Part shown: piece after piece, positions 44,469-53,859 of the stretch
How the letters are laid out: every line of letters begins with the position of its first letter
Numbering within the stretch: position 1 is the first letter of the stretch
NCBI GenBank assembly: GCA_022414725.1
Contig: CM039463.1
Location: 25,629,205-25,693,204, forward strand
Origin: Microglena sp. YARC
Lineage: Eukaryota; Chlorophyta; Chlorophyceae; Chlamydomonadales; Chlamydomonadaceae
Length of the DNA stretch: 64,000 nucleotides
Direction of reading: 5' to 3'
Notes under the pieces: model-generated
Databases searched by the model: none
What the model saw: the letters and a program-made list of their open reading frames with translations, nothing else
Told to the model about the DNA's origin: nothing
Made by a program: the position numbers and the translations under genes

Positions 44469-44680
44469 AAAGTCGGCTTTGCAGGGGATGCTACAACAGC
44501 TCTCAGTTACTGTTTAGAGACTCTCCGCCCCAGAGAAACAATTGAATGGAAATTAAAGGTGTAAGACTTTAATTAACACCAACGGTGTTAATTGCAACCT
44601 CTAAAGGGGTTGCACTGCGCTGTCCGTGCAGTGGCAACAACTGTTGTACATAGTCGGCTTCGCAGCCGCGAGGGGTTGGG
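44428..44680 (+). repeat. Duplication of the gene's 3' end
   Basis: GCTGTCCGTGCAGTGGCAAC, AACTGTTGTAMAWAGTCGGC and TTYGCAG occur at 44438-44484 (stop codon included) and again at 44618-44664. In the second copy TGTTGTAC replaces TGTTGTAA, so the stop is lost. Between them lies a palindrome, TTAACACC / GGTGTTAA. Confidence 0.85.
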
Positions 44681-44799
44681 TAGGAGGGTAGGGTTTTTGG
44701 TGGGATGTAGACTGTATGAGTGTAGACTGTACTGGGCTGTGCGGAGCGTGCTGCGGAGATTAATGCTTGATAGGAGCTATGGCCGGGGGAAATAAAAGA

Positions 44800-45065
44800 A
44801 AAGCAGTACGCCAAGTCGGCGTGAATAAAGGAAGCAGTCCAAAGAGGGTCCTCGGACAACACCGTGGGGTAGGAAGGGGGTTACGGGGGGCGGAAGGTAG
44901 CAGTAGAGGAGGGCGGAGTTGGGGAATTGAAAGTAGTACGCCAAGTCAGCGTGAATAAAGGAAGCAGTCCAAAGGGGGTCCTCGGACAACACCGTGGGGT
45001 GGGAAGGGGGTTACGGGGGGCAGAAGGTAGCAGTAGAGGAGGGCGGAGTTGGGGAATAAAAAGTA
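44800..45065. repeat. 135-bp direct repeat, two copies
   Basis: 44805-44935 and 44936-45065 are near-identical (CAGTACGCCAAGTCGGCGTG, AATAAAGGAAGCAGTCCAAA, GGGTTACGGGGGGCGGAAGG). They are open on both strands but unrecognised. An acidic or Pro-rich frame is not convincing. Confidence 0.7.
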
Positions 45066-45219
45066 GCAGATTCCAAAGCACGGCGGTGGCAGGTGAAGCG
45101 ATGAGTGTAGGAAACTGCATGAAGGTGGAGAGAGTTAAGGAGGCGGGCGTTAGTAGATGGGTGGATTGCGAGAGAGGGAATGCTACAATAGCAGGCAGAG
45201 CGTAGTGTACACGCCTCTG

Positions 45220-45455
45220 TTTGTTTCTCGATGTTCCGTTGTTGCATGGCAACGCATGGGTTTGGCGCTGCCAGTCTACCACCCGAATCCCCAGGGCTCG
45301 TCTGAGGCCTCTTCTGTGACAGGCGTTGCTGGTGAAGAAGGTGGAGGTAAACCGGGGATTGATGCTCAGAATGCCGCTCCAATATATAATACGCAACAGT
45401 CCAGGCTTGAGTAGCCGAACTAGCCACTCAACCTGGCCTACAGAATTATAAAAAC
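45220..45455. repeat. Dispersed element, second copy of 12830-13020
   Basis: CGTTGTTGCATGGCAACGCA...GCAACAGTCCAGGCTTGAGTAGCC and CCACTCAACCTGGCCTACAG. Confidence 0.55.
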
Positions 45456-45549
45456 AAATATGGGAGTGCACACCCTGCTTCAACGCACTTGGTTACTGAA
45501 TACAGATTATCAGAACGTGCCCACAGGGGGAGTGGGTACTGGGTAGTTC

Positions 45550-45765
45550 CATTTTTGGGCTATGCATAGCAGCTTCTAAGCAGCTCCCTTTCCCTGTCCT
45601 TGAGCCAAAACCTGGAGCTAGCTGGTGCTTCGGAAGCTGATATGACAAGCATTCCAATGCAGTTTCAATATTGAGGTTTGGACCAGGGGCTGGCTATTGG
45701 AGCTGGTGGGATGCTGCCATGAGAACCAAAAAATGAAGCAGTGAAAATGAAACTACCCTTGTTTC
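45550..45765. mobile_element. hAT-like MITE family 2, degenerate
   Basis: CATTTTTGGGCTATGCATAG, AGCAGCTTCTAAGCAGCTCCC and GGAGCTGGTGGGATGCTGCC resemble family 2 arms. TSD not resolved. Confidence 0.5.
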
Positions 45766-45964
45766 GAGACATATGTAGGTCAAGTCGGTCGCGATGCGAA
45801 TCATGATCGAAGCATTTTTTCCTGACGGTTATGGACGAGTCGGGTTTTGACCCTAGCTGTGTGTCCTGTCTCAGGGCTGGCTGAGTACCTCATTTCTAAA
45901 ACTCGACCCTCTATTTCGAAAACTCGACCCTCTACCTAGGTGTTTCCGACATACGTGTTCCGAC

Positions 45965-46158
45965 CAGGGTACTACTAAGTGCGCGCGGTAGCGCGATTTC
46001 GCGCACGCTTTTTGAGTCTCACTGCGCGTTTCGCGCAGTTTTTTCGACTCCCTGTGGGCGCAGCCCGCAGTTTTTGCGCTTTTCGCACTGGCCAAGGTGA
46101 CCAATTTGACGTTAGTGCGCTTTAAGCGCTGGCCTGTTTGACACAATATATTACCCTG
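45965..46158. mobile_element. hAT-type MITE, 194 bp, intact
   Basis: Termini CAGGGTACTACT and AATATATTACCCTG. The perfect 8-bp TSD GTTCCGAC is at 45957-45964 and 46159-46166. Same length and core as the copy at 1073-1266. Confidence 0.93.
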
Positions 46159-46784
46159 GTTCCGACGAGCTGACGGCTGAAAAAACTGTAACAATCCAAT
46201 CCAACTTTCCACTTCCCACTCTTTCTTCACTGCCTGGCCTGTAAACTCTTACTTGAGCTTGGTTACCGGTACATGGCTCCAGCCTAGCCTCACTGCCTGG
46301 CCTGCAAGCTCTTATCTTGCAGCACCTCATTCATGAGACATATCTGCAACAGGCTCCTCGTGCATCAACACATCAGCATCCCCCGTTGGTTTTAGCTTTA
46401 TCCTTGAGATTTCGCCCCCCCCCCCCCCCACGCAAAGATGGAAAACGAAATCAATGGATTGATCTCTGTTAGGACTGGTTAGGACACCGAAAACGGGGAG
46501 GGGGGGGGGGGGGGGGGGGGGCTAGTTACTTGGTATGATGATTATTGCTACAGCTCCTTCGGCATAATATTGACATATGGCAGGTTAAGCCACAGCAGTT
46601 AGGTTAAATCGCCTATTGGTAAATTGGTTTGGGGGGCTAGGCCAGTTTTTAGAGCGAGCTGTAAGTTAAGATTTTATAGTGCATACCGGTAGCTGTGCAT
46701 AGTCACATAAATACAACAGTACCTCCAGGAAAATCAATCTGGCTGGACGAGTTTGGAGAGCTGGCTATAAATTAACATGTAATC

Positions 46785-46936
46785 CAGGGTACTACTTCTT
46801 GCCAAATTGGTCAGCACTTAAAGCGCACAAACGTCAAATTGGTCAGCGCTTTTTAGTGCAAAAAGCGCAAAAACTGCACGCTGCGCCCACAGGGAGTTGA
46901 AAAAACTCAGAGGGGCTTAAAAAGGCAGCGCGGCAT
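46785..46936. mobile_element. hAT-type MITE, right end missing
   Basis: CAGGGTACTACTTCTTGCC, GCGCTTTTTAGTGCAAAAAGCGC, ending in AAAAAGGCAGCGCGGCA, after which the host repeat resumes. No right TIR. Confidence 0.8.
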
Positions 46937-47247
46937 ATTCACAAAAATACAATAGTACCTCCAGGTATATCACGCAGGCTAAGCGAGTTTGGAGAGCTAG
47001 CTGTAGATTAACTTGTTATCTTGCTTAGTCACAAAAATACAACAGTACCTCCAGGCAAATCACTCAGGCTAGACGAGTTTGGAGAGCTAGCTGCAAATTA
47101 ACATGTAATCGTGCATAGCCACGCAAATACAACAGTGCCTTCAGGTATATAAGCAGGCTAGCTTAGTCTGGAGAGCTAGCTGCAAATTAACACGTAATCG
47201 TGCATAGCCACGCAAATACAACAGTGCCTTCAGGTATATAAGCAGGC

Positions 47248-47372
47248 TACGCTCTTGGCGTTGCAGGTCGTCGTCTACCGCGATGGTAGCTTGTCCAGTT
47301 GAGGTAGGAGACCGCTCCCTACCCGCGTACGACGGGCTCCCTTAACACCGCGCCCCACCAGGCGTTATCATT
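47248..47372 (+). mobile_element. 5'-truncated SINE copy
   Basis: TTGGCGTTGCAGGTCGTCGTC, GAGACCGCTCCCTACCCGCG and CTCCCTTAACACCGCGCCCC match the body and tail of the SINE at 48295-48487 but lack the tRNA-like head. Confidence 0.75.
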
Positions 47373-47481
47373 ACCTTTTTAAGCAGGCTAGCCCAGTTTG
47401 GAGAGCTAGCTGTAAATTAGCATGTAATTGTGCATACGGTAGTCACGCAAATACAACAATGCCTTCAGGTATATCACGCAG

Positions 47482-47593
47482 GCCGCGGTCGTTGTTTATA
47501 AACGTCAGGCCTCCTCACTTCTTTGAACAATCTAATCTGCTTAGCATACTCGGTGGTTTCCCATACATGGGGGGGACTTGGAATTGGAAGACG
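47482..47593 (+). CDS. Candidate exon of an unidentified + strand gene
   Basis: Encodes PRSLFINVRPPHFFEQSNLL, then SILGGFPYMGGTWNWKT. Acceptor TATATCACGCAG, donor ACG|GTGAGT. The upstream array repeats its acceptor edge, exactly as at GH31 exons, which supports a real splice site. No adjoining exon was identified; a repeat element follows directly after the donor. Family not recognised. Confidence 0.4.
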
Positions 47594-47617
47594 GTGAGTG
47601 GCCAAAACTTGGCTAAT

Positions 47618-47852
47618 AAGTCCTATGCAGCGTCGCAAGCGACACAAAAAATTGGCGGACAGTGCTGGCAACGGAATATCAGGTGGCAATGGACTGGAGC
47701 TGAACGAAACCAGTTAGTTGGCTGATGTGTCAGGCAGCTGGCTGACGTGTCAGGCTTTGTTTTTTCGGTCAGTTGGTCGGACAGTCACACAGACGGACAA
47801 CGTGGTGAATCTGGGGACTTCAGCACCCCAGGAGGGGGGATTCCGCAAAACA
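47618..47852 (-). mobile_element. GGCGGAGCCCC dispersed element, reverse
   Basis: AAGTCCTATGCAGCGTCGCAAGCG, GCCAGTGC-like core, GGCTGATGTGTCAGGC duplicated, and GGGGGGATTCCGCAAAAC. Confidence 0.75.
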
Positions 47853-48294
47853 AATGATCCAATCCAATCATTGACCATTCTGGAATTCTTCAAATTATTA
47901 CTACTCGTCTGTTCTGATGTGGCATCATAAGTTTGTGGCCCTTTTTATCAACTATATGAATAGCAGCACACACTTTGGTATGAGCACACAACCCTTCTGC
48001 AATCAACGGAAAATATTATTGAAATTGAAATTGTTACATCCGTGTAAAACCGTTACTCACAGGACGTGATGTTAAGGGCACCATAGCGTAAGCCGGAGCT
48101 AGCTATAGTCACCGTAGGGCCACCCCAGAAAAATGTTAAACCATCAGCAAGATACAGTACCAGCCACTATTTTCAGTCTACGAGTCCACAATTCGTATAT
48201 GATCCAACTGTACAAGGGAGGATCATACCGTACCGTAATACATCGGGACTACTCTGCAATGTGAATTTCAATGTCCTACTGCACTGCTGTACTG

Positions 48295-48487
48295 ATAATG
48301 ATAACACCTGGTGGGGCGTGGTGTTAAGGGAGCCCGTCGTACGCGGGTGGGGAGCGGTCTCGTACCTCAACTGGACAAGTTACCATTGCGGTTGACGACA
48401 ACTTGCAACGCCAAGAGGGACCAAAGGGGGAGTCGACCCCCCGACTCTTCATCCTCAAGCGATCTGGTCCACCGCTAGACCACTGTA
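48295..48487 (-). mobile_element. tRNA-derived SINE
   Basis: On the minus strand the head TGGTCTAGCGGTGGACCAG fits a Pol III A box, and GGGTCGACTCC lies 33 bp further as a B box. This is followed by a body (GGCGTTGCAAGTTGTCGTCAACC) and a tail CACCAGGTGTTATCATTATC. Three other loci in the window share only body or tail (47248, 25662, 58680). No perfect TSD was resolved. Confidence 0.75.
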
Positions 48488-48608
48488 TATCACTGAAAAG
48501 GGCTACTGCTGTAATGAACATACATGTGCACTTCTCAACCTTGCCATCATTCAAGGTAGGGTAATCCATCTTGTTACAGTGTTACCTGGTTACATTGTTA
48601 CCTGCTTA

Positions 48609-48810
48609 CAGGGCTCTTATTTTCAGCTCAGGCGACAGCTTCTAGGCAGCTCACTGAGCCAGCCACTAGGCGGCACCAAACTATGTCAGCAGTTTTGGAC
48701 AACTGATTGTGTCAGCTTCAAGGTACCCTAGGTTGTGTTAATTTAGGCTGAATAGCCAGTCAGGTGAGCTGACTAAAAGCTGCTGCTCGGAGATGAAAAG
48801 AAAAGCCCTG
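48609..48810. mobile_element. hAT-like MITE family 2, 202 bp, best copy
   Basis: Termini CAGGGCTCTTATTTTCAGC and GATGAAAAGAAAAGCCCTG. Near-perfect 8-bp TSD CCTGCTTA (48601-48608) and CCTGGTTA (48811-48818). Internal inverted arms GGCAGCTC...GAGCTGAC. Confidence 0.82.
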
Positions 48811-49044
48811 CCTGGTTACCTTTCCATCACTCAAAGGCAATCCATCATGTTGCCCGGTTACCATGCCATCATTCAAAGGCACTCCATCTTGTTGCAGCGG
48901 TACCTGGCTGCCTTGCCATCACTCGGATCGAAGGCAATCTATCCTGCTGCCCGGTTGCTTTTCCCTCATTCAAAGATAATCCATCATGTTACCTGCTCCG
49001 TCTCACTTCTGCCCTCAGCCTGTTGAAGCACGTCAGACAAGTGG

Positions 49045-49256
49045 GCATTTTTGGCGGAGCCCCCCCTTCTGGGGGGGCGGGAGCCCCCAGTGTTACCCAT
49101 TTGTCCGGTCGACCATCCATCCATCTGACCGTGATGAAGCCCGACACGTCAGTCAACGGTCTCGTAACTAACTCGCTTCCGTTGCCACCTGTCGCTCCCT
49201 CGCGATCACTCTCTGCCAATTTTTAGCGTCGCAGACGACGCTGCATCGAACTTGTC
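49045..49256 (+). mobile_element. GGCGGAGCCCC dispersed element
   Basis: TTTTTGGCGGAGCCCCCCCTTC, GGGGGGGCGGGAGCCCC, (CCAT)n, GACACGTCAGTCAACGGTC and GACGCTGCATCGAACTTGTC. A complete copy bounded by ACAAGT and ACTTGT. Confidence 0.8.
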
Positions 49257-49534
49257 TGGTGCTCCCAGCTCAGTAATACAGGGCTGCACTTGTGTAGTCC
49301 TGTTACACAAGTCTAGAAGCAAGGGCATCGGGCCAGCCAGCTGCATGTAGCTTCTACCCACACCCTGCTGAGTGTTATGACCCAACTGAGCATGGCTAGT
49401 ACCCACAACCTTTTGGGGTTATGACCCAAGTAAGCATTCGATTTTGCTGTCATGTCCCTACATGCTACATAACATCCTATCGTATGCGGTATAATGTCAG
49501 CTGAATCAGGATCGGGTTTGATCACCACTTGAGG

Positions 49535-49700
49535 TAGCTGAGGATAAGGTAGCTGAGGATGTGGTAGCTGAGGATATGGTGGCTGGGGATGAGGTAGCTG
49601 AGGATGAAGTAGCAAAGGATGAAGTAGCTGAGTGCCTGGTAGTTAGGGATGAGGTAGCTGAGCGTGTGGTAGCTGAGGATGAGGTGGCTGAGCATGAGGC
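49535..49700. repeat. GATGAGGTAGCTGAG tandem repeat
   Basis: About eleven 15-bp units (GAGGATGAGGTAGCTGAG-type). They encode EDEVAEDEVA on + and PQLPHPQLPYPQLP on -. The latter continues the Pro/Gln style of the minus-strand protein at 50047-51075. Confidence 0.85.
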
Positions 49701-49814
49701 TCGCCCTCAGGTACACTTTCACGACCTTCAAGTGGGATCCAGCCACTGATGCTATCAAAGGCTGTCGTGACCAGCAGGATAGAGCTAAGTTGGGTGTTAC
49801 ATGCCTAGAGAACG

Positions 49815-49985
49815 GCAATATGACATCATATGAAATCATGTCATCATATGATATCATATGATGCCGGCAGTCTGGCTAGGCTAAAGTTACCATTTAAATA
49901 CAAGATCATCTGATGCAATTTGTACGATATCATATGACATCATACTCTCCTTTGGCCAACATCATATGATATGCCGATCTCTACA
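49815..49985. repeat. CATATGATATC dispersed element, copy 1
   Basis: TCATATGATATCATATGATG, CCGGCAGTCTGGCTAGGC, AAAGTTACCATTTAAATACA and CATATGATATGCCGATCTC. The same order occurs at 60447-60562. Palindromic CATATG ends suggest a MITE. Confidence 0.65.
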
Positions 49986-50046
49986 CATGCCACATCACAC
50001 CCTGTGACGTGCGATATCTGGTCAACTGAATCTGGGCCGGGTTTGG

Positions 50047-51075
50047 TTACCGCCTGGGGTAGCTGAGGATGCGGGAACTGAGGATTTGGATTCTAGGGCC
50101 AAGCTGGGCTTCCATGTTTGTTGGGAGGACTAAGGCAAGCTCCTGGGAAGATAATGCAGGATCCTGAGCGGGGAACATGGATGCCTGGGCAGGGAACGCA
50201 AGGCCAGGAAGAGCCCCACCAGCATGCTCCAGATAGTCTGGCTCCTGCTTAACTACCACATCACTTTGCAGTTCCACAGGAGCCATCAGCCCACCAGTAT
50301 ACAGCTCTCTCTGCTGCTGATGATCACCAATCACTAGGGGGTACCCAATCCCACCAGTATACAGTTCCTGCTGCTGCTGATCACCAACCACCAGGGGGTA
50401 CCTAACCCCACCAGTATACAGTTCCTGCTGCTGCTGCTGATCACCAACCACCAGGGGGTACCTAACCCCGCCAGTAAACAGTTCCTGCTGCCGATGATCA
50501 CAGTTCATCAGGGGGCACCCAAACCCACCAGTATAAAGTTCCTGCTGCTGCTGCTGCTGCTGATGATCACCATACACCAGGGGGTACCTAACCCCACCAG
50601 TATACATTTGCTGCTGCTGCTGCTGATGATCACCATACACCAGGGGGTACCTAACCCCACCAGTATAAATTTGCTGCTGCTGCTGCTGCTGATCACCATA
50701 CACCAGGGGGTACCCAAACCCAGCAGGACCCCTACTACTAGCATGTACTTCCTGAGGGGGCTCTGCATCATCTTCCCCACCCATCCCTCCACCCCTCCTC
50801 GCCCTCTTCCTCCTCCTTCTAGGCACTGGACCATAAAGGTGACTGCTGGCAGCAGCTGGACCCTGGCCCTGCACATCATCAGCGACCTCCTCCTCCTGGA
50901 AAGCTTCCCAATTGTCATAATTGACACCATCGCCCACATTGCCATCATCGTGCATGGGCACCTCATCCTCCGCCCCCTCTTCAGTACTCTCACTCATGTT
51001 GGCATTCTTCTCCAAACCCCTTGGTGCACGCTTCCTCCATTTCTTGCCTACCTCACCGCCAGTGAACTCAGGGTC
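50047..51075 (-). CDS. Q-rich tandem-repeat protein exon, acidic N-part, NLS
   Basis: Reading from acceptor GTGAATAG|GAC at 51075: DPEFTGGEVGKKWRKRAPRG, an acidic stretch (STEEGAEDEVPMHDD), a basic cluster PRRRRKRARRGGG typical of a nuclear localisation signal, then eight or nine repeats of YTGGVRYPLVYGDHQQQQQ-type (about 20-28 aa). It ends with VVKQEPDYLE, which holds a sumoylation-like VKQE, and a Pro/Gln-rich tail. The frame is open for over 340 codons and keeps its repeat register despite variable Q runs, which argues for selection. 3' end uncertain (stop at 50047, or splice at GGCG|GTAACC). Family unknown; possibly a transcriptional regulator. Confidence 0.55.
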   Translation of the reverse strand, partial: DPEFTGGEVGKKWRKRAPRGLEKNANMSESTEEGAEDEVPMHDDGNVGDGVNYDNWEAFQEEEVADDVQGQGPAAASSHLYGPVPRRRRKRARRGGGMGGEDDAEPPQEVHASSRGPAGFGYPLVYGDQQQQQQQIYTGGVRYPLVYGDHQQQQQQMYTGGVRYPLVYGDHQQQQQQQELYTGGFGCPLMNCDHRQQELFTGGVRYPLVVGDQQQQQELYTGGVRYPLVVGDQQQQELYTGGIGYPLVIGDHQQQRELYTGGLMAPVELQSDVVVKQEPDYLEHAGGALPGLAFPAQASMFPAQDPALSSQELALVLPTNMEAQLGPRIQILSSRILSYPRR

Positions 51076-51192
51076 CTATTCACAGGTTGTAAATTGTTGT
51101 TTTGGGGTTAGGTTGGGGGTCATGATATATATATGGGGGATATGATCTTGTATACATATATACAATGCTGCCAGTGTACTTATGGTCCTTTT

Positions 51193-52295
51193 CAGGGTAC
51201 TACTTCTTGTCAAACAGGTCAGTGCTTAAAGCGCCCAAATGTCAAAGTGGTCAGCGCTTTGTAGTGCAAAAAGCGCAATAACTGCGCGCTGCGCCCACAG
51301 GGGGTTGAAAAAACTGTGCGAAACGCGCAGAGGGGCTCAAAAAGGCAGCATTGTATATACCGTACTGCTTGCAAAATTTAACGCTTTAAATTGACGGGAG
51401 CAACCATCAAATCGTGGCGTACGGTACATTACACAATGAAAAAACCGTCGAATCGGTTTTTTGCCGATATTAGGTGCATCACTAGAATGCACATAACTCA
51501 CTGCTCAGTGGGCCAAACACTACAATTCTTAGTGATACGAGATCCCTGGGACCGCCTGCATCTGTCTGCATATTCAGATGACTCATCTGACAAAAATAAT
51601 GAGTTTAGGAGCACAGACCCTGTGGCCATCTTTAACCACTCTTCCTTGCTCCAATTGGTTGAATTAGGGCACACTGGGAATAGGAAAGGTTAGAGGAGGT
51701 AAAAGGCTGACAGGTACAAAAAGAACAGAGGCAATAGAGATAGGAGGTCAACATATATGTGCATTGGAGTGAAGTATACAGAATACGGTATGTGCATATT
51801 GTAGCCATAGCAAAACCTTACCTTGGTCCTTCTAGGTAGCTGAGCAATACAGGAACATACATTATGCTTATATTTCTGACATTAACTGAGCAAGAGATGA
51901 TTTCAGGAGTTAATGAAAACGATTGAATGTCTAATTCTACGTATTTCAAAGAGTACCGGTAGTGTCATGCTGAACAAGATGTTGGGATCATTGCAGTATT
52001 ATATGTACACTCCTTGCAGGTCCTAGAAAAGTGTACCCTAATATTGTACCATGGACCAGTGTAACATGATTGAGTACAAACGTTCAGTTGCATGAATGGA
52101 TTTTAATAAATTGGAAACCGTCAAATGTGTAACGTCAATTTATATTCCTATTTAAAAAACGTCAAATGTAAACCGTCAATTTATAACCCCCCCCCCCCCC
52201 CAAAAAAAAAACCGTCAAGTTTTGCAAGCAGTACGGTATGTAAACAAGATGTATATATGTATACAAGGCAGCCGCGCGCGCTTAGTGGTACCCTG
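51193..52295. mobile_element. hAT-type MITE interrupted by a nested element
   Basis: Left end CAGGGTACTACTTCTTG at 51193, right end TTAGTGGTACCCTG at 52295. Perfect 8-bp TSD GTCCTTTT at 51185-51192 and 52296-52303. The MITE halves (51193-51349 and 52265-52295) are separated by a 915-bp insert. Confidence 0.92.
51350..52264. mobile_element. Nested 915-bp element inside hAT MITE
   Basis: Flanked by a duplicated 8-bp AAGGCAGC (51342-51349 and 52265-52272). Subterminal inverted repeats TACCGTACTGCTTGCAAAA / TTTTGCAAGCAGTACGGTA. Several internal AAACCGTCAA motifs in both orientations. An open frame at 51391-51693 is not recognisable. The 8-bp TSD again suggests a hAT-type DNA transposon derivative. 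Confidence 0.85.
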
Positions 52296-52410
52296 GTCCT
52301 TTTCACAGGTAGATTGCGTTGGTTGAGGGCATATACCTGTCAAAGTTTATTTATACCGTTTGGGATTATTATACTCTCACACCATCCTACTTCCACGCAT
52401 ACCCTTCATA

Positions 52411-52622
52411 TTTTTGGCGGAGCCCCCTCTTCAAGGGGGCGGTAGCCCCCATGTTTACCCATTTGTCCGTCTGACCGAAAAATTGAAAATTGAAGCCTGA
52501 CACGTCAGCAAACGGTCGCGTAACTAACTAGCTTTGGTCAGCTCCATCATTGCCACCTTTCGTTCCGTTGCCAAAACGCTCTGCCAATTTTTGCGTCGCT
52601 TGCGACGCTGCCTAGGACTTGT
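52411..52622 (+). mobile_element. GGCGGAGCCCC dispersed element
   Basis: TTTTTGGCGGAGCCCCCTCTTC, GGGGGCGGTAGCCCCC, GACACGTCAGCAAACGGTC and GACGCTGCCTAGGACTTGTT. Confidence 0.8.
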
Positions 52623-52794
52623 TTAGCGTGGCTATCTTTAAATTTTGTTACTTCGAAATTCGATGAAAAACGCAAAAATAATATTTATTTCAGTACTTGA
52701 TCCAAGGCCTCTGTCGCACCCTTGCTATTTATTTGGTATATGATCTAATAGCGCTAGCATTGTAAATATCCCATCTGCATAGTCTAAAATGACC

Positions 52795-53290
52795 TTGTAG
52801 TACACGACCTTGTAATATACAACCTTGTAGTACATGACATTGTCGTACATGACCTTGCAGTACATGATCTTGTAGTACATGACATTGTAGTACATGACCT
52901 TGAAGTACATGACCTTGAAGTACATGACCTTGTAGTACATGACCTTGTAGTACATGACCTTGCAGTACATGACCTTGCAGTACATGACCTTGTAGTACAT
53001 GACCTTGCTGTACATGACCTTGTAGTACATGACCTTGTAGTACATGACCTTGTAGTACATGACCTTGCAGTACATGACCTTGTAGTACATGACCTTGCAG
53101 TACATGACCTTGTAGTACATGCCCTTGTAGTACATGACCTTGCAGAACATGACCTTGTAGTACATGACCTTGTAGTACATGACCTTGTAGTTCATGACCT
53201 TGTAGTACATGACCTTGAAGTACATGACCTTGGAGTACATGACCTTGTAGTACATGACCTTGTAGTTCATGACCTTGTAGTACATGATAT
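52795..53290. repeat. 15-bp GTAGTACATGACCTT array
   Basis: About 33 head-to-tail 15-bp units with TGCAG, TGAAG and TGGAG variants. Because 15 is a multiple of 3 the minus strand reads (VMYYK)n without stops. A longer 120-bp duplication follows (53290-53480). Confidence 0.95.
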
Positions 53291-53859
53291 CAGGCCCTTT
53301 TTTATACCCTTATGAGTTATTGAGGACCATAATTTATAGTGCTTGTCAATAGTCCACCTGTACAGTCTAGAATTATCTTGTAGTACATGATGTCAGGTCC
53401 TTTTTCATACCCTTATGAGTTATTGAGGACCATATCTTATAGTGCTTGTCAATAGTCCATCTGTACAGTCTGCAATTGTCTAGATTATTTAAGGTTGGCA
53501 AAGTCCCTTTAGCCTAATTGGCACATACATCTATATATATGTAGACGTACACGAATATCGCACCTGACCGGCACCGACCGGCGACATTTTTGAAATCTAT
53601 CGTTCTGGAGTTCACGGTGGCAAATTACGTAATAATGCCCCCCTCCCCCTCCCCGCACAAAAACAGGGCCAGGATCATCGCGTATCGCCTTCAATTATCG
53701 CAATTTTCAAACTCGAGCAAATTTCGGCCCATTTCCTTCTCTTTCTTTCTTCCTTTCACGCTTATGATAGCAATATCGTCAACTTCCTACCGCATCATGA
53801 TTCAAAGGGAATTCAGATAATTTCAATCTGTCGTCGACTTTGTTTGCTTCTACGCGAGC

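Larger units (their letters stand above)
46680..47481 (+). repeat. About 90-bp tandem repeat carrying an acceptor-like edge
   Basis: Seven units of AATACAACAGTACCTCCAGG, TATATCACGCAG|GCTA, GCRAGTTTGGAGAGCTAGCTG and AAATTAACATGTAATCGTGC. The last unit runs into the candidate exon at 47482 through TATATCACGCAG|GCC. A hAT MITE (46785-46936) and a SINE fragment (47248-47372) are inserted. Confidence 0.85.

Noticed and set aside
43132..43217. (TA)n tract as a promoter or replication origin
   Set aside because: A simple microsatellite at the end of a Helitron-like element. No other origin or promoter feature was seen.
51391..51693. 100-codon frame in the nested transposon
   Set aside because: No recognisable domain, and it lies in a non-autonomous element whose ends include repeated AAACCGTCAA motifs. 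Kept only as a remark.
52725..53285. 186-codon frame of (VMYYK)n on the minus strand
   Set aside because: A 15-bp tandem repeat has no frame change and no stop. There is no unique coding sequence or splice signal.
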